From Angustibacter luteus (GTDB lineage Bacteria > Actinomycetota > Actinomycetes > Actinomycetales > Angustibacteraceae), in contig NZ_BAABFP010000007.1 in assembly GCF_039541115.1 (NCBI RefSeq), positions 522,290-586,289 of the forward strand: a stretch of 64,000 bases of DNA. The letters are read 5' to 3'. Shown here in pieces: positions 21,168-30,031 of this stretch (the stretch's first letter is position 1; each line of letters starts with the position of its first letter). The position numbers were made by a program, and so were the translations under genes. A model generated the notes under the pieces. The model did not search any database. It was not told the origin of the DNA and saw nothing but the letters and a program-made list of their open reading frames with translations.

Positions 21168-22207
21168 CGCTCCGCCTCCTGCGCCTGCGACCCGGGTGCG
21201 TGGTCGTGGGTGTGGTCGTGGGTGTGGTCGTGGGTGTGGTCGTGCTCGTCGTAGTGCCCGCCGTGCGGGGCGTGCAGGTGCCCGCCGTGCAGGTAGTCGA
21301 CATGCCCGTCGTGCAGCACGGCGGGGTGGCCGCAGTTCTCGCCGTGCTCGTGCGCGTGCTGCCCCTCGGCCACCCGGTGCCGGTGCCCGGCCCAGCGCTC
21401 GCGCAGCCCGACGAGGACGGCCGTCACGGCGAATACCGTCACCGCGAGGACGACGATCGTGGCGCCCGAGGGGGTGCTGGTGTAGAAGCTGGCGCTGATC
21501 CCGAACAGGCTGACCAGCACGCCGACGACCACGGCGACCAGGAGCGAGGTGCGGAAGCTGCGGCTGACGAGCTGCGCGATGGCGTTCGGCACGATCATCA
21601 GGGCGCTGATCAGCAGCAGGCCGACGACCCGCATGGACACCACGACGGTGACGGCGGTCAGGACCGCGAGCACCATGTTGAGGCCGAGGACCGGCAGTCC
21701 GACCGCCCGGGCGTACTCGGGGTCGTTGGCCACGGCGAACAGCCTCGGCGCGAGCACCGCGGTGACCACGAGGACGACCGCGGCGAGCGCGGCGAAGGTC
21801 ACCAGGTCGCGAGGACTGGTGGTGGTGATGGCGCCGAACAGGTAGGCGTTCAGATTGGCCGGCGTCCCTTCGGGAGACCGCGAGATCAGCGCGACGCCGA
21901 ACGCGATGCCGCCGTAGAACATCACCGCCAGGGCCACGTCGCCGCTCGTCCGTCCGCGCGCCCGGATCAGCTCGATCGCCACTGCCGCAGCGACTGCGGC
22001 CAGCAGGGCCGTCCAGACCGGTGCGCGCCCGCTGACGATGCCGATCGCGACCCCGGCCAGGGCGACGTGTCCCATGCCGTCGCCGATCAGGGCGAGCCGG
22101 CGCTGCACGAGGAAGATCCCGACGACCGGCGCGGCCAGGCCGACGAGCAGCCCGGCCAGCAGGGCCCGGCGCATGAAGTCGTACTGCAGCAGCTCGAGGA
22201 CCACCAT
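21164..22207 (-). CDS. znuB: Zinc ABC transporter permease ZnuB with His-rich C-terminal tail
   Basis: The membrane subunit of a high-affinity Zn2+ importer (ABC-3 family), 347 aa, with about eight hydrophobic helices over residues 5-275, including the GDGMGHVALAGVAIG and SRSFRTSLL segments. After the membrane domain a tail of about 65 residues is very rich in His and Asp (HAHEHGENCGH, then repeats of HDHT). This cytoplasmic tail probably binds zinc. ATG 22207 overlaps the znuC stop by one base. Confidence 0.9.
   Translation of the reverse strand: MVVLELLQYDFMRRALLAGLLVGLAAPVVGIFLVQRRLALIGDGMGHVALAGVAIGIVSGRAPVWTALLAAVAAAVAIELIRARGRTSGDVALAVMFYGGIAFGVALISRSPEGTPANLNAYLFGAITTTSPRDLVTFAALAAVVLVVTAVLAPRLFAVANDPEYARAVGLPVLGLNMVLAVLTAVTVVVSMRVVGLLLISALMIVPNAIAQLVSRSFRTSLLVAVVVGVLVSLFGISASFYTSTPSGATIVVLAVTVFAVTAVLVGLRERWAGHRHRVAEGQHAHEHGENCGHPAVLHDGHVDYLHGGHLHAPHGGHYDEHDHTHDHTHDHTHDHAPGSQAQEAER
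21200..21247. repeat. 12-bp tandem repeat encoding the ZnuB His tail
   Basis: GTGGTCGTGGGT is repeated exactly three times (21200-21211, 21212-21223, 21224-21235), and a fourth diverged copy runs to 21247. On the minus strand each unit encodes Thr-His-Asp-His. The multiple-of-three unit allows expansion or contraction in frame. Confidence 0.9.
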
Positions 22208-22998
22208 CACGCACCGCCGAGGGGGTGCTCGATCCACGGCGAGGGACGTCTGGCGTCCTCGGCGTGCGGGTCGGGCAGGTGGTGGTGGTCCGCGGAGTGC
22301 GCCGCGTGCGGCAGGACCGTGGGTGGCGGCCCGTCGTAGGTGATCCGCCCGTCGGAGACGACGACGGCGCGGGTGAGGACGTCGGCGAGGGGGCCGACCT
22401 CGTGGGTCACGATGATCATCGGGACGCCGCGGGTGGCGAGCTGGCGGATGGTGTCGGCCAGGGCCTGCTGGCTGACCTGGTCCACGCCGGCGGTGGGTTC
22501 GTCCATGACGAGCACGCCGGGCTCGGCGGCCAGCGCTCGGGCGATGAGGACGCGGCGCTGCTGGCCACCGGAGAGCTCGGCGACGTTCGTGTCGGCGAAA
22601 CCGGTCAGCCGCACGGCGTCGATGGCGTCGGTGACGACGGCGCGGTCGGCCGCACCGAGCCGGCCGAGCAGCCCGAGCCGGGGCAGCCGGCCGGAGGAGA
22701 CGACCTCGCGCACGGTCGAGGCGATGGCGCCGCCGACGGTGTGCCGCTGAGGGACGTAGCCGATGGCGGCGCGGTCGCGCCGGTGCCGCAGGGGGTGACC
22801 GAGCAGCTCGACGTCGCCGCTCATCACGGTGGCGAGCCCGAGCAGCCCGCGCACCAGGGTGGTCTTGCCGGAGCCGTTCGCGCCGAGCACCGCGACGACC
22901 TCGCCGTCGGTGACGGTCAGGTCCGCGTTCCGGACGACGGCTCGGTCGCCGTAGCCGATGGTCACGTCGCGCATGCGCACGACCGCGGGGCTCGTCAT
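22207..22998 (-). CDS. znuC: Zinc ABC transporter ATP-binding protein ZnuC
   Basis: The 263-aa ATPase of the zinc importer, with Walker A GANGSGKTT, signature LSGGQQRR, Walker B VLVMDEPTAGVD and switch His in IIVTHE. The C-terminal 35 residues are His-rich (HAAHSADHHHLPDPHAED), an unusual addition in an ABC ATPase that parallels the ZnuB tail. It overlaps znuA upstream by four bases and znuB downstream by one. Confidence 0.94.
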   Translation of the reverse strand: MTSPAVVRMRDVTIGYGDRAVVRNADLTVTDGEVVAVLGANGSGKTTLVRGLLGLATVMSGDVELLGHPLRHRRDRAAIGYVPQRHTVGGAIASTVREVVSSGRLPRLGLLGRLGAADRAVVTDAIDAVRLTGFADTNVAELSGGQQRRVLIARALAAEPGVLVMDEPTAGVDQVSQQALADTIRQLATRGVPMIIVTHEVGPLADVLTRAVVVSDGRITYDGPPPTVLPHAAHSADHHHLPDPHAEDARRPSPWIEHPLGGA

Positions 22999-23942
22999 CG
23001 GCAGGGCTGCCCGTGGCGCAGGTTGGCCAGGTTGGCGCGCATGACCTCGAAGTAGGTCGTGCCGGCCGATTCGGCGGTGAGGCCCTCGATGGGGTCCAGG
23101 ACGGCGGCGGCCGCGCCGGTCTCGCGGGCGACGGTCTCGGCCACGGCCGGGCTGACCAGGGTCTCGTAGTAGATGGTCCGCACGTGGTTCGCCTCCACGA
23201 AGTCGACGACGTCGGCGAGCTCTCGCGGCTGCGGCTCCGCCTCGGGGCTCAGGCCGGTGATGGGCACCTGTCGCAGGTCGTAGCGCTGGGCGAGGTAGCC
23301 GAAGGCGTTGTGGCTGGTCACCAGGTCCGGGTTCGCACAGGCGGACAGGCCACGGCGGTAGTCGGCGTCCAGCGCGGCCAGCTCGGCCCGCAGCGCCGTC
23401 AGGTTGCGCGCGAAGGCGGGGGCGTCGTCCGGTCGCAACCGGGCCATCGAGGCCTCCAGCGCGGTGGCGACGGCGGAGAGCCGCACGGGGTCGAGCCAGA
23501 AGTGCGGGTCGGTGCTGCCGGCCTCGTTCTGCTTCTTGGCTCCGTCCTCGATGGGCGTGAACGTGAGGTTGAGGTCGGCGGACGGTGCCGCGTCGAACGT
23601 GGCCGGGGGGCCGGCGGCCGCGATGCCGTCGTCGACGGCCGGCTGAAACCCGCTGAGGTAGACCACGAGGTCGGAGTCCTGCAGGTGCGCGACGTCGCGG
23701 GGGGTGAGCTCGAGGTCGTGCGGTTCGGCGCCTGGCCGGGTCAGCGACGAGACCCGGACGGCGTCCCCGCCGATCCGCTGGGTGATGAACTGCAGCGGGT
23801 AGAAGCTGGCCGTCACGTGCAGCCGCCCGTCGGCACGGGGGGAGTGCGCAGCGGCGTCGCCGCTGCAGGCGCTCAGGGCGAGCAGGCCGGCCAGCGCCAG
23901 CAGGGCAGTGCCCGCGGCGGCTAGGGGCCGACTCCTCATCAT
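22995..23942 (-). CDS. znuA: Zinc ABC transporter substrate-binding lipoprotein ZnuA
   Basis: The cluster A-I metal-binding protein that delivers Zn2+ to ZnuBC, about 315 aa. A lipoprotein signal ends at LLALSAC (lipobox about residue 25). Metal ligands appear in GAEPHDLELT, DPHFWLDP and LVTSHNAFGYLA. Unlike many ZnuAs it lacks a long His/Asp loop; that material is on ZnuB and ZnuC instead. ATG 23942 or 23939 are the likely starts; an in-frame TTG at 23960 adds six residues. The proximal Zur box touches the start codon, which suggests a leaderless or very short leader. Confidence 0.93.
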   Translation of the reverse strand: MMRSRPLAAAGTALLALAGLLALSACSGDAAAHSPRADGRLHVTASFYPLQFITQRIGGDAVRVSSLTRPGAEPHDLELTPRDVAHLQDSDLVVYLSGFQPAVDDGIAAAGPPATFDAAPSADLNLTFTPIEDGAKKQNEAGSTDPHFWLDPVRLSAVATALEASMARLRPDDAPAFARNLTALRAELAALDADYRRGLSACANPDLVTSHNAFGYLAQRYDLRQVPITGLSPEAEPQPRELADVVDFVEANHVRTIYYETLVSPAVAETVARETGAAAAVLDPIEGLTAESAGTTYFEVMRANLANLRHGQPCR

Positions 23943-23956
23943 GACAATCATTCTCA
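23942..23956. promoter_or_regulatory. Zur box 1 (proximal)
   Basis: TGACAATCATTCTCA on the plus strand fits the actinobacterial Zur-box pattern TGA-NAA-NNN-TTN-TCA as an imperfect palindrome. It abuts the znuA start codon. The Zur gene is in the same operon, so autoregulated zinc repression is expected. Confidence 0.75.
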
Positions 23957-23963
23957 CCAACTA

Positions 23964-23978
23964 TGAGAACGGTTGTCA
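23964..23978. promoter_or_regulatory. Zur box 2 (distal)
   Basis: TGAGAACGGTTGTCA also fits the Zur-box pattern. Its centre is 22 bp from that of box 1, two helical turns, so two Zur dimers could bind the same face of the DNA. A TTGACA hexamer (minus strand, 23974-23979) overlaps it and could be the -35 of znuA. Confidence 0.75.
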
Positions 23979-23988
23979 ATCTTTGGAG

Positions 23989-24321
23989 TCAGCTCCTCGG
24001 GAAGAACTGCACCGCGGACAGCGCCACCGCGAGCAGCAGCACAGCCAGACGACCGAGCCGCTCGGACGTGGTCAGCCGCGGCCAGCTCAGGTAGAGCAGC
24101 CACGCCACGAACAGCGCCACCACGCCCGTGCAGATCCCGCCGACCACACCACCGCGGAAGAGCCCGACCAGCAGCAGGCCGAGTAGCACCAGGAACGGGA
24201 CCGGACGCGGCAGCCGCGAGATCCGGGACAGCACCGGGTGGCTGGCTCGCGCCACGGCGAGCCGCAACGAGGACGGCGCGGGGGACGGTGCGGGGCTGGG
24301 GGCTGGTGTCGATGAGGGCAC
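23989..24321 (-). CDS. Small membrane protein (DUF6703-like)
   Basis: A 110-aa protein from GTG 24321, chosen because GGGAGGATGTCAC precedes it on the minus strand. After a Pro/Ser/Ala-rich N-terminus (about 1-20) there are three or four hydrophobic helices (about 40-60, 62-82 and 92-108) joined by short charged loops. It resembles short actinobacterial membrane proteins annotated DUF6703. No function is known. It is divergent from the ABM-domain gene. Confidence 0.65.
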   Translation of the reverse strand: MPSSTPAPSPAPSPAPSSLRLAVARASHPVLSRISRLPRPVPFLVLLGLLLVGLFRGGVVGGICTGVVALFVAWLLYLSWPRLTTSERLGRLAVLLLAVALSAVQFFPRS

Positions 24322-24367
24322 GTGACATCCTCCCAGGAGCCAGCATCCGTCGTCCGGGGAGGTAGTC

Positions 24368-24739
24368 GTGCCGCTCGTGGTGGTCACCCGATACCGAGTC
24401 CCGCCCGGCGACGAGCCGACGTTCCGCGGCCGGGCCCGCGAGGCGCTGGATGCGTTGCGCGCCCAGCCGGGCTGTCGGCGTGGCCACGTCGGCCGCTCCA
24501 TCGACGACCCGCAGCGGTGGTTGCTGCAGACGGAGTGGGACACGACCGGTGCCTACCGCCGTGCGCTGTCGTCGTACGACGTCAAGCTCCGTGCCGTGCC
24601 GGTGATGTACCACGCCATCGACGAGCCGACCGCGTACGAGTCGCTCGTGGAGGCCGACGAGAACGGGCTCAGCGAGCACGCGAGCGACCGTGATCCGAGC
24701 GCCGGAACCGCTTCGCCCGGGCGGCACGGCGACCGGTAG
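24368..24739 (+). CDS. Antibiotic biosynthesis monooxygenase (ABM) domain protein
   Basis: A 123-aa protein with a ferredoxin-like ABM fold over residues 1-95 (VVVTRYRVPPG, then QPGCRRGHVGRS, WLLQTEWDTTGAYRRAL). GTG 24368 is preceded by GGGGAGG. Such small proteins include quinol monooxygenases, haem-degrading enzymes and many of unknown role. The last 25 residues look disordered. It precedes glyS by 68 bases. Confidence 0.75.
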   Translation: MPLVVVTRYRVPPGDEPTFRGRAREALDALRAQPGCRRGHVGRSIDDPQRWLLQTEWDTTGAYRRALSSYDVKLRAVPVMYHAIDEPTAYESLVEADENGLSEHASDRDPSAGTASPGRHGDR

Positions 24740-24807
24740 CCTGGCTGACCACCGCGCGTCGCCCGCCTCGACGCGCGTCACCCGAGCTCTGATGGAGTGA
24801 TCCGCCC

Positions 24808-26205
<1,398 letters not shown>

Positions 26206-26228
26206 CGCCTCCCGCGAGCGCGAGTGGG

Positions 26229-27176
26229 CTAGCTGCGGCAGGCGCCCGCCGTCCAGTCGTCGGCGGCCGCGCGCAGGCGCTCGAGGACGAGCGCGATGGC
26301 CGGGTCGTCCTGCGAACCGGCCCGGACGGCGGCGTAGAAGTGCCGTGACGCCGGTGACCCGAGCACGGGGACGACGGCCAGCCCCTCGACCGGCAGCGGC
26401 TGCGCGAGTCGCGGCACCAGCGCCACGCCGGCGCCGGCCGCGACCAGCGCGCCCAGGGCGACCCAGTCCCCGACGTGGTGCCGGACGTCGGCGGTGAAGC
26501 CCGCGTTCGTGCAGACGGCGTCGGTCAGCTGCGCGCAGGACCCACCCGGGTAGCCCGCGACCCACCGCTCGCCGGCCAGGTCGATCAGCCGGACGCCGGC
26601 GGGGTCGGCGAGCGGGTGGCCGGCGGGGAGCACCGCGTCGAGCGGGTCGACCAGCAGGTCGATCCGGTAGTAGCGGGAGTCGGTCGACGGCGGGCTCGGC
26701 CGGTGGTGGACGGTCACGGCGACGTCGACGTCACCGAGGTCGAGCATCGTGAACAGCTCGGGCGGCTCCGACTCGCCGACGGTCAGCGAGAGCCCAGGAT
26801 GGCTGTCGCACAAGGACTTCAGCGCTGGGGCCACGATCGCGCTGATGCCCGTCGACAGCGACGCGATGCTCACCTGGCCGGCCTGCCCCGCGTCCCAGGT
26901 GGCGAGGTCGGCGCGGGCGGCCTGCAGCTGCTGCTCGATCACCGCGGCGTGCTCCAGCAGCAGCCGGGCGCGGCTGGTCAGCCGGACGCCGCGACCGCGC
27001 TTCTCGAGCAACTGGACGCCCGTCTCGCGGGCCAGCCCGGCGATCTGCTGGGAGACGGCGGACGGGGTCAGGTGCAGGGCGGCGGCCGCCGCCGAGACGG
27101 TGCCCCGCTGCTCCAGCATGCGCAGGACGCGGAGACGTCGCAGGTCGATCGTGAAGTCCCGGCTCAACGTTGACAT
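26229..27176 (-). CDS. LysR family transcriptional regulator
   Basis: A 315-aa LysR-type regulator, with the winged helix-turn-helix at about 9-68 (LRRLRVLRMLEQRGTVSAAAAAL) and the effector-binding domain at about 95-305. ATG 27176 faces the start of an EamA transporter gene 49 bases away, the arrangement of a LysR regulator and its target. The inducer is unknown. It is convergent with glyS, leaving a 23-base gap. Confidence 0.9.
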   Translation of the reverse strand: MSTLSRDFTIDLRRLRVLRMLEQRGTVSAAAAALHLTPSAVSQQIAGLARETGVQLLEKRGRGVRLTSRARLLLEHAAVIEQQLQAARADLATWDAGQAGQVSIASLSTGISAIVAPALKSLCDSHPGLSLTVGESEPPELFTMLDLGDVDVAVTVHHRPSPPSTDSRYYRIDLLVDPLDAVLPAGHPLADPAGVRLIDLAGERWVAGYPGGSCAQLTDAVCTNAGFTADVRHHVGDWVALGALVAAGAGVALVPRLAQPLPVEGLAVVPVLGSPASRHFYAAVRAGSQDDPAIALVLERLRAAADDWTAGACRS

Positions 27177-27225
27177 GAACGAATTGTAGATGGACTGAAC
27201 GGTGGCGGGGCCCGAGAATGGGGCC

Positions 27226-28137
27226 ATGAGTCGTCGTGCGGTGCTCCTGTTCGCTGGTCTGTCGATCGCCTGGGGCATCCCGTACCTGCTGATCAAGATC
27301 GCGGTCGAGGAGCTCAGCCCCCTCACGCTCGTCTTCGCCCGGACGGCGCTCGCCGCCGTCCTGCTGCTACCCGTCGCCATCGCCCGGGGCTGGGTGCGGC
27401 CGGTGCTGGCCCGCTGGCCCAAGCTGCTCGTGTTCACGGCGGTCGAGATCACCGTGCCCTGGCTGCTGCTGTCCCGCGCCGAGCAGCACCTGTCCAGCTC
27501 GCTGACCGCGCTGCTGGTTGCCGCCGTGCCGCTGGTCGGGGTCGGGGTCGCCATGGTCACCGGTCGGCGCGAGCAGCTGGGCCGGCTGGGCGGGCTCGGC
27601 CTGCTCGTGGGCATCGCCGGCGTCGGGCTGCTGGTGGGGGTGGACGTGAGCGGTAGCCAGTGGTCCGCGGTGGCCGAGATGGGTGTCGTCGTCGTGGGGT
27701 ACGCGTTCGGCGCCGCACTCCTGGCGCGCTGGTTCTCCGACGTCCCCGGCCCCGGCGTGGTCGCCCTCTCGCTGACCGCCGCCGCGCTGGGCTACCTGCC
27801 GTTCGCCGTTCCCGGCCTGCCCTCCACGATGCCGTCGGGCCGGGTCGTCCTGGCCGTCGTCCTGCTGGCCCTGGTGTCCACGGCCGCGGCGTTCCTGCTG
27901 CTGGTGGCCCTGGTCGGCGAGATCGGTCCGGTGCGCGCCACGACCATCACCTACGTCAACCCGGCAGTGGCGGTCGTGGCCGGTGCCCTCGTGCTCGGCG
28001 AGCAGGTCACGGTATGGACGCTCGGCGGGTTCGCCCTGGTGATCGCCGGGTCGGTGCTGGTGAACCGTCGCCAGCCCGCGCAGGAGGTCCTCGACGAGAG
28101 CGCACCCTGCCCCGCACCCGTCACCGCAGCCACCTGA
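27226..28137 (+). CDS. EamA / DMT superfamily transporter
   Basis: A 303-aa membrane protein with ten predicted helices in two EamA repeats (about 8-135 and 150-290). The repeats include GLSIAWGIPYLLIKIAVEEL and the conserved TTITYVNPAVAVVAGALVLGE near the end. DMT exporters move amino acids, nucleosides or other small metabolites; the substrate here is unknown. I chose ATG 27226 over GTG 27202 because the first helix then begins after a short basic stretch. It is divergent from the LysR gene, which likely controls it. Confidence 0.88.
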   Translation: MSRRAVLLFAGLSIAWGIPYLLIKIAVEELSPLTLVFARTALAAVLLLPVAIARGWVRPVLARWPKLLVFTAVEITVPWLLLSRAEQHLSSSLTALLVAAVPLVGVGVAMVTGRREQLGRLGGLGLLVGIAGVGLLVGVDVSGSQWSAVAEMGVVVVGYAFGAALLARWFSDVPGPGVVALSLTAAALGYLPFAVPGLPSTMPSGRVVLAVVLLALVSTAAAFLLLVALVGEIGPVRATTITYVNPAVAVVAGALVLGEQVTVWTLGGFALVIAGSVLVNRRQPAQEVLDESAPCPAPVTAAT

Positions 28138-28150
28138 GCCGCGGGGATCG

Positions 28151-28162
28151 TGACACCCGTCA
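28151..28162. promoter_or_regulatory. Palindrome upstream of the ABC exporter
   Basis: TGACACCCGTCA is a TGAC-N4-GTCA palindrome 61 bases before the ABC gene and lies between two copies of ATCGTGAC (28147 and 28169). NarL/LuxR-type response regulators bind such short palindromes, so it is a candidate site for the regulator at 31211. This is inference. Confidence 0.35.
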
Positions 28163-28222
28163 TGGGTGGATCGTGACGAGCGCTCCGGGGTTGCCGGCGT
28201 CCTGACCGACACCGTGGACGGC

Positions 28223-29200
28223 ATGAGCGAGAACGCCACCACCGACGTCGAAGCAACCGCCTTCGAAGCCACCGCCCCCTCGTCACCGAGCGGGGCGCCG
28301 GCCCTGCGGCTGCGCGACCTGCGCAAGCACTACGGCGACGTCCGAGCCGTCGACGGCATCGACCTGACCGTCGAGCGCGGCGAGATCGTCGCCTTCCTCG
28401 GGCCCAACGGTGCCGGCAAGACCACGACGATCGACATGCTGCTGGGACTGGCCCGCCCCACCAGCGGCACCGTGCACGTCCTGGGTCGCGACCCGGAGGA
28501 GGCCGTCGCCCGCGGTGAGATCGCCGCGGTCATGCAGTCCGGCGGCCTGCTCAAGGACGTGACGGTCCGCGAGACCGTGCAGATGCTCGCGGCCCTGTTC
28601 CGCTCCGCGCGACCGGTCGACGAGGTGCTCGACCGCGCCGGGATCGCGGACATCGGCGACCGGATGGTCGGCAAGTGCAGCGGCGGCCAGCAGCAGCGGC
28701 TGCGTTTCGCGCTGGCCCTGCTGCCGGACCCCAAGCTGCTGCTGCTGGACGAGCCGACCACCGGGATGGACGTCGAGGGTCGGCGGGACTTCTGGGCGGC
28801 GATCCGCACGGACGCCGCCCAGGGCCGGACGGTGCTGTTCGCCACCCACTACCTGGACGAGGCAGACGCCTACGCGGACCGGATCGTCCTGGTCAGCAAG
28901 GGGCGCCTCGTCGCCGACGGCAGCGCGGCCGAGATCAAGAACCTGGCATCGGGTCGGGTGGTCACCGCGACCCTGCCCACGACCTCCGAGGTGGAGCTCG
29001 CGCGGTTCCCGGGGGTCGAGCGCGCTGAGCGACGGGGGAGCCGGGTCTTCCTGCGCGGCAAGGACTCCGACGCCATCGCCCGGCACCTGCTGACCGCGAC
29101 CGACGCCCGCGACCTCGAGATCACCTCGACCGGTCTCGAGGACGCCTTCATCGCCCTCACCGGCGACCACACGAGCACCGAGAACGGGAGCGAGCGATGA
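28223..29200 (+). CDS. ABC transporter ATP-binding protein (DrrA-like exporter)
   Basis: A 325-aa ABC-2-type ATPase. After a 30-residue Thr/Ala-rich N-terminus come Walker A GPNGAGKTT, signature SGGQQQRL (in KCSGGQQQRL), Walker B LLLLDEPTTGMD and switch HY in FATHYLDEAD. A C-terminal domain of about 75 residues follows, as in drug-resistance exporters. It overlaps the permease gene by four bases. With the downstream two-component system it forms a sensor-exporter module of the kind used for drugs or membrane stress. Confidence 0.92.
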   Translation: MSENATTDVEATAFEATAPSSPSGAPALRLRDLRKHYGDVRAVDGIDLTVERGEIVAFLGPNGAGKTTTIDMLLGLARPTSGTVHVLGRDPEEAVARGEIAAVMQSGGLLKDVTVRETVQMLAALFRSARPVDEVLDRAGIADIGDRMVGKCSGGQQQRLRFALALLPDPKLLLLDEPTTGMDVEGRRDFWAAIRTDAAQGRTVLFATHYLDEADAYADRIVLVSKGRLVADGSAAEIKNLASGRVVTATLPTTSEVELARFPGVERAERRGSRVFLRGKDSDAIARHLLTATDARDLEITSTGLEDAFIALTGDHTSTENGSER

Positions 29201-29982
29201 GCACGGTCAGCGCCACCAGCACCCTGGCGGACGAGCGGACGCCGCGGGTCGGCTACAGCCTGACGTTCCTGCGGCTCGAGCTGCGCCGGCTGGTCCGCAA
29301 CCGCCGGACCGTCATCTTCACCCTGCTGATGCCTGCAGTGTTCTTCCTGGCCTTCGGCACCAGCAAGAGCTACCGCACCGAGTCGGCCGGCACCGGCAAC
29401 GTCACCGCCTACGTGATGGTCAGCATGGCGGTCTACGGCGCCATGATCGCGACCACCAGCGGGGGCGCCAGCGTGTCCATCGAGCGGGCCGTCGGCTGGA
29501 GCCGGCAACTGCGGCTCACCCCGCTGCGCCCGATCGCCTACATCGCGATGAAGATGACCTGCGCCATGCTGCTCGGCCTGGCCGCCGTCGTGGTCGTCTT
29601 CGCGGTCGGCTGGCTGGAGCACGCGCAGATGCCGGCCAGCGCCTGGGTCGAGTGCGGGCTCATCGCCTGGGTCGGATCGCTCGTCTTCGCGGCCTTCGGC
29701 CTGTTCATGGGGTACCTGCTGCCCAGCGAGAACGTCATGCAGATCCTCGGACCCGGGCTGGCGCTGCTGGCCTTCGCCGGCGGGCTCTTCATCCCGCTGG
29801 ACGACGGCTCGACCTTCGCCACCTTCTCGGCGTTCACCCCGATGAACGGCCTGGCCAAGCTGTGCCGGGCGCCGCTGACCGGGGACTGGCAGCTGAGCGC
29901 CCTGGTCAACGTCGTGGTCTGGGGCGTGATCTTCGCGGCCGGCGCCGCGTGGCGCTTCCGCCGGGACACGGCCCGGGTGTGA
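29197..29982 (+). CDS. ABC-2 type transporter permease
   Basis: A 261-aa membrane protein with six predicted helices (about 38-55, 68-88, 110-140, 148-170, 180-200 and 235-252) and the ABC-2 family layout. The motif GLFIPLDDGSTFATFSAFTPMNGLAKL lies before the last helix. It pairs with the preceding ATPase to form an exporter. The start overlaps the ATPase stop (ATGA). Confidence 0.92.
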   Translation: MSTVSATSTLADERTPRVGYSLTFLRLELRRLVRNRRTVIFTLLMPAVFFLAFGTSKSYRTESAGTGNVTAYVMVSMAVYGAMIATTSGGASVSIERAVGWSRQLRLTPLRPIAYIAMKMTCAMLLGLAAVVVVFAVGWLEHAQMPASAWVECGLIAWVGSLVFAAFGLFMGYLLPSENVMQILGPGLALLAFAGGLFIPLDDGSTFATFSAFTPMNGLAKLCRAPLTGDWQLSALVNVVVWGVIFAAGAAWRFRRDTARV

Positions 29983-30001
29983 ACCAGCTGCTGTCGCCGC
30001 G

Positions 30002-30031
30002 CTCACGGACCTCTACGGTGAGGTCCGTGAG
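30002..30031. promoter_or_regulatory. Perfect 12-bp palindrome at the sensor-kinase start
   Basis: CTCACGGACCTC (30002-30013) and GAGGTCCGTGAG (30020-30031) are exact reverse complements around a 6-base loop, just after the permease stop and across the two candidate GTG starts of the kinase. It could be an operator for the adjacent response regulator, a terminator without a T-run, or an RNA hairpin hiding the ribosome-binding site. Confidence 0.6.
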
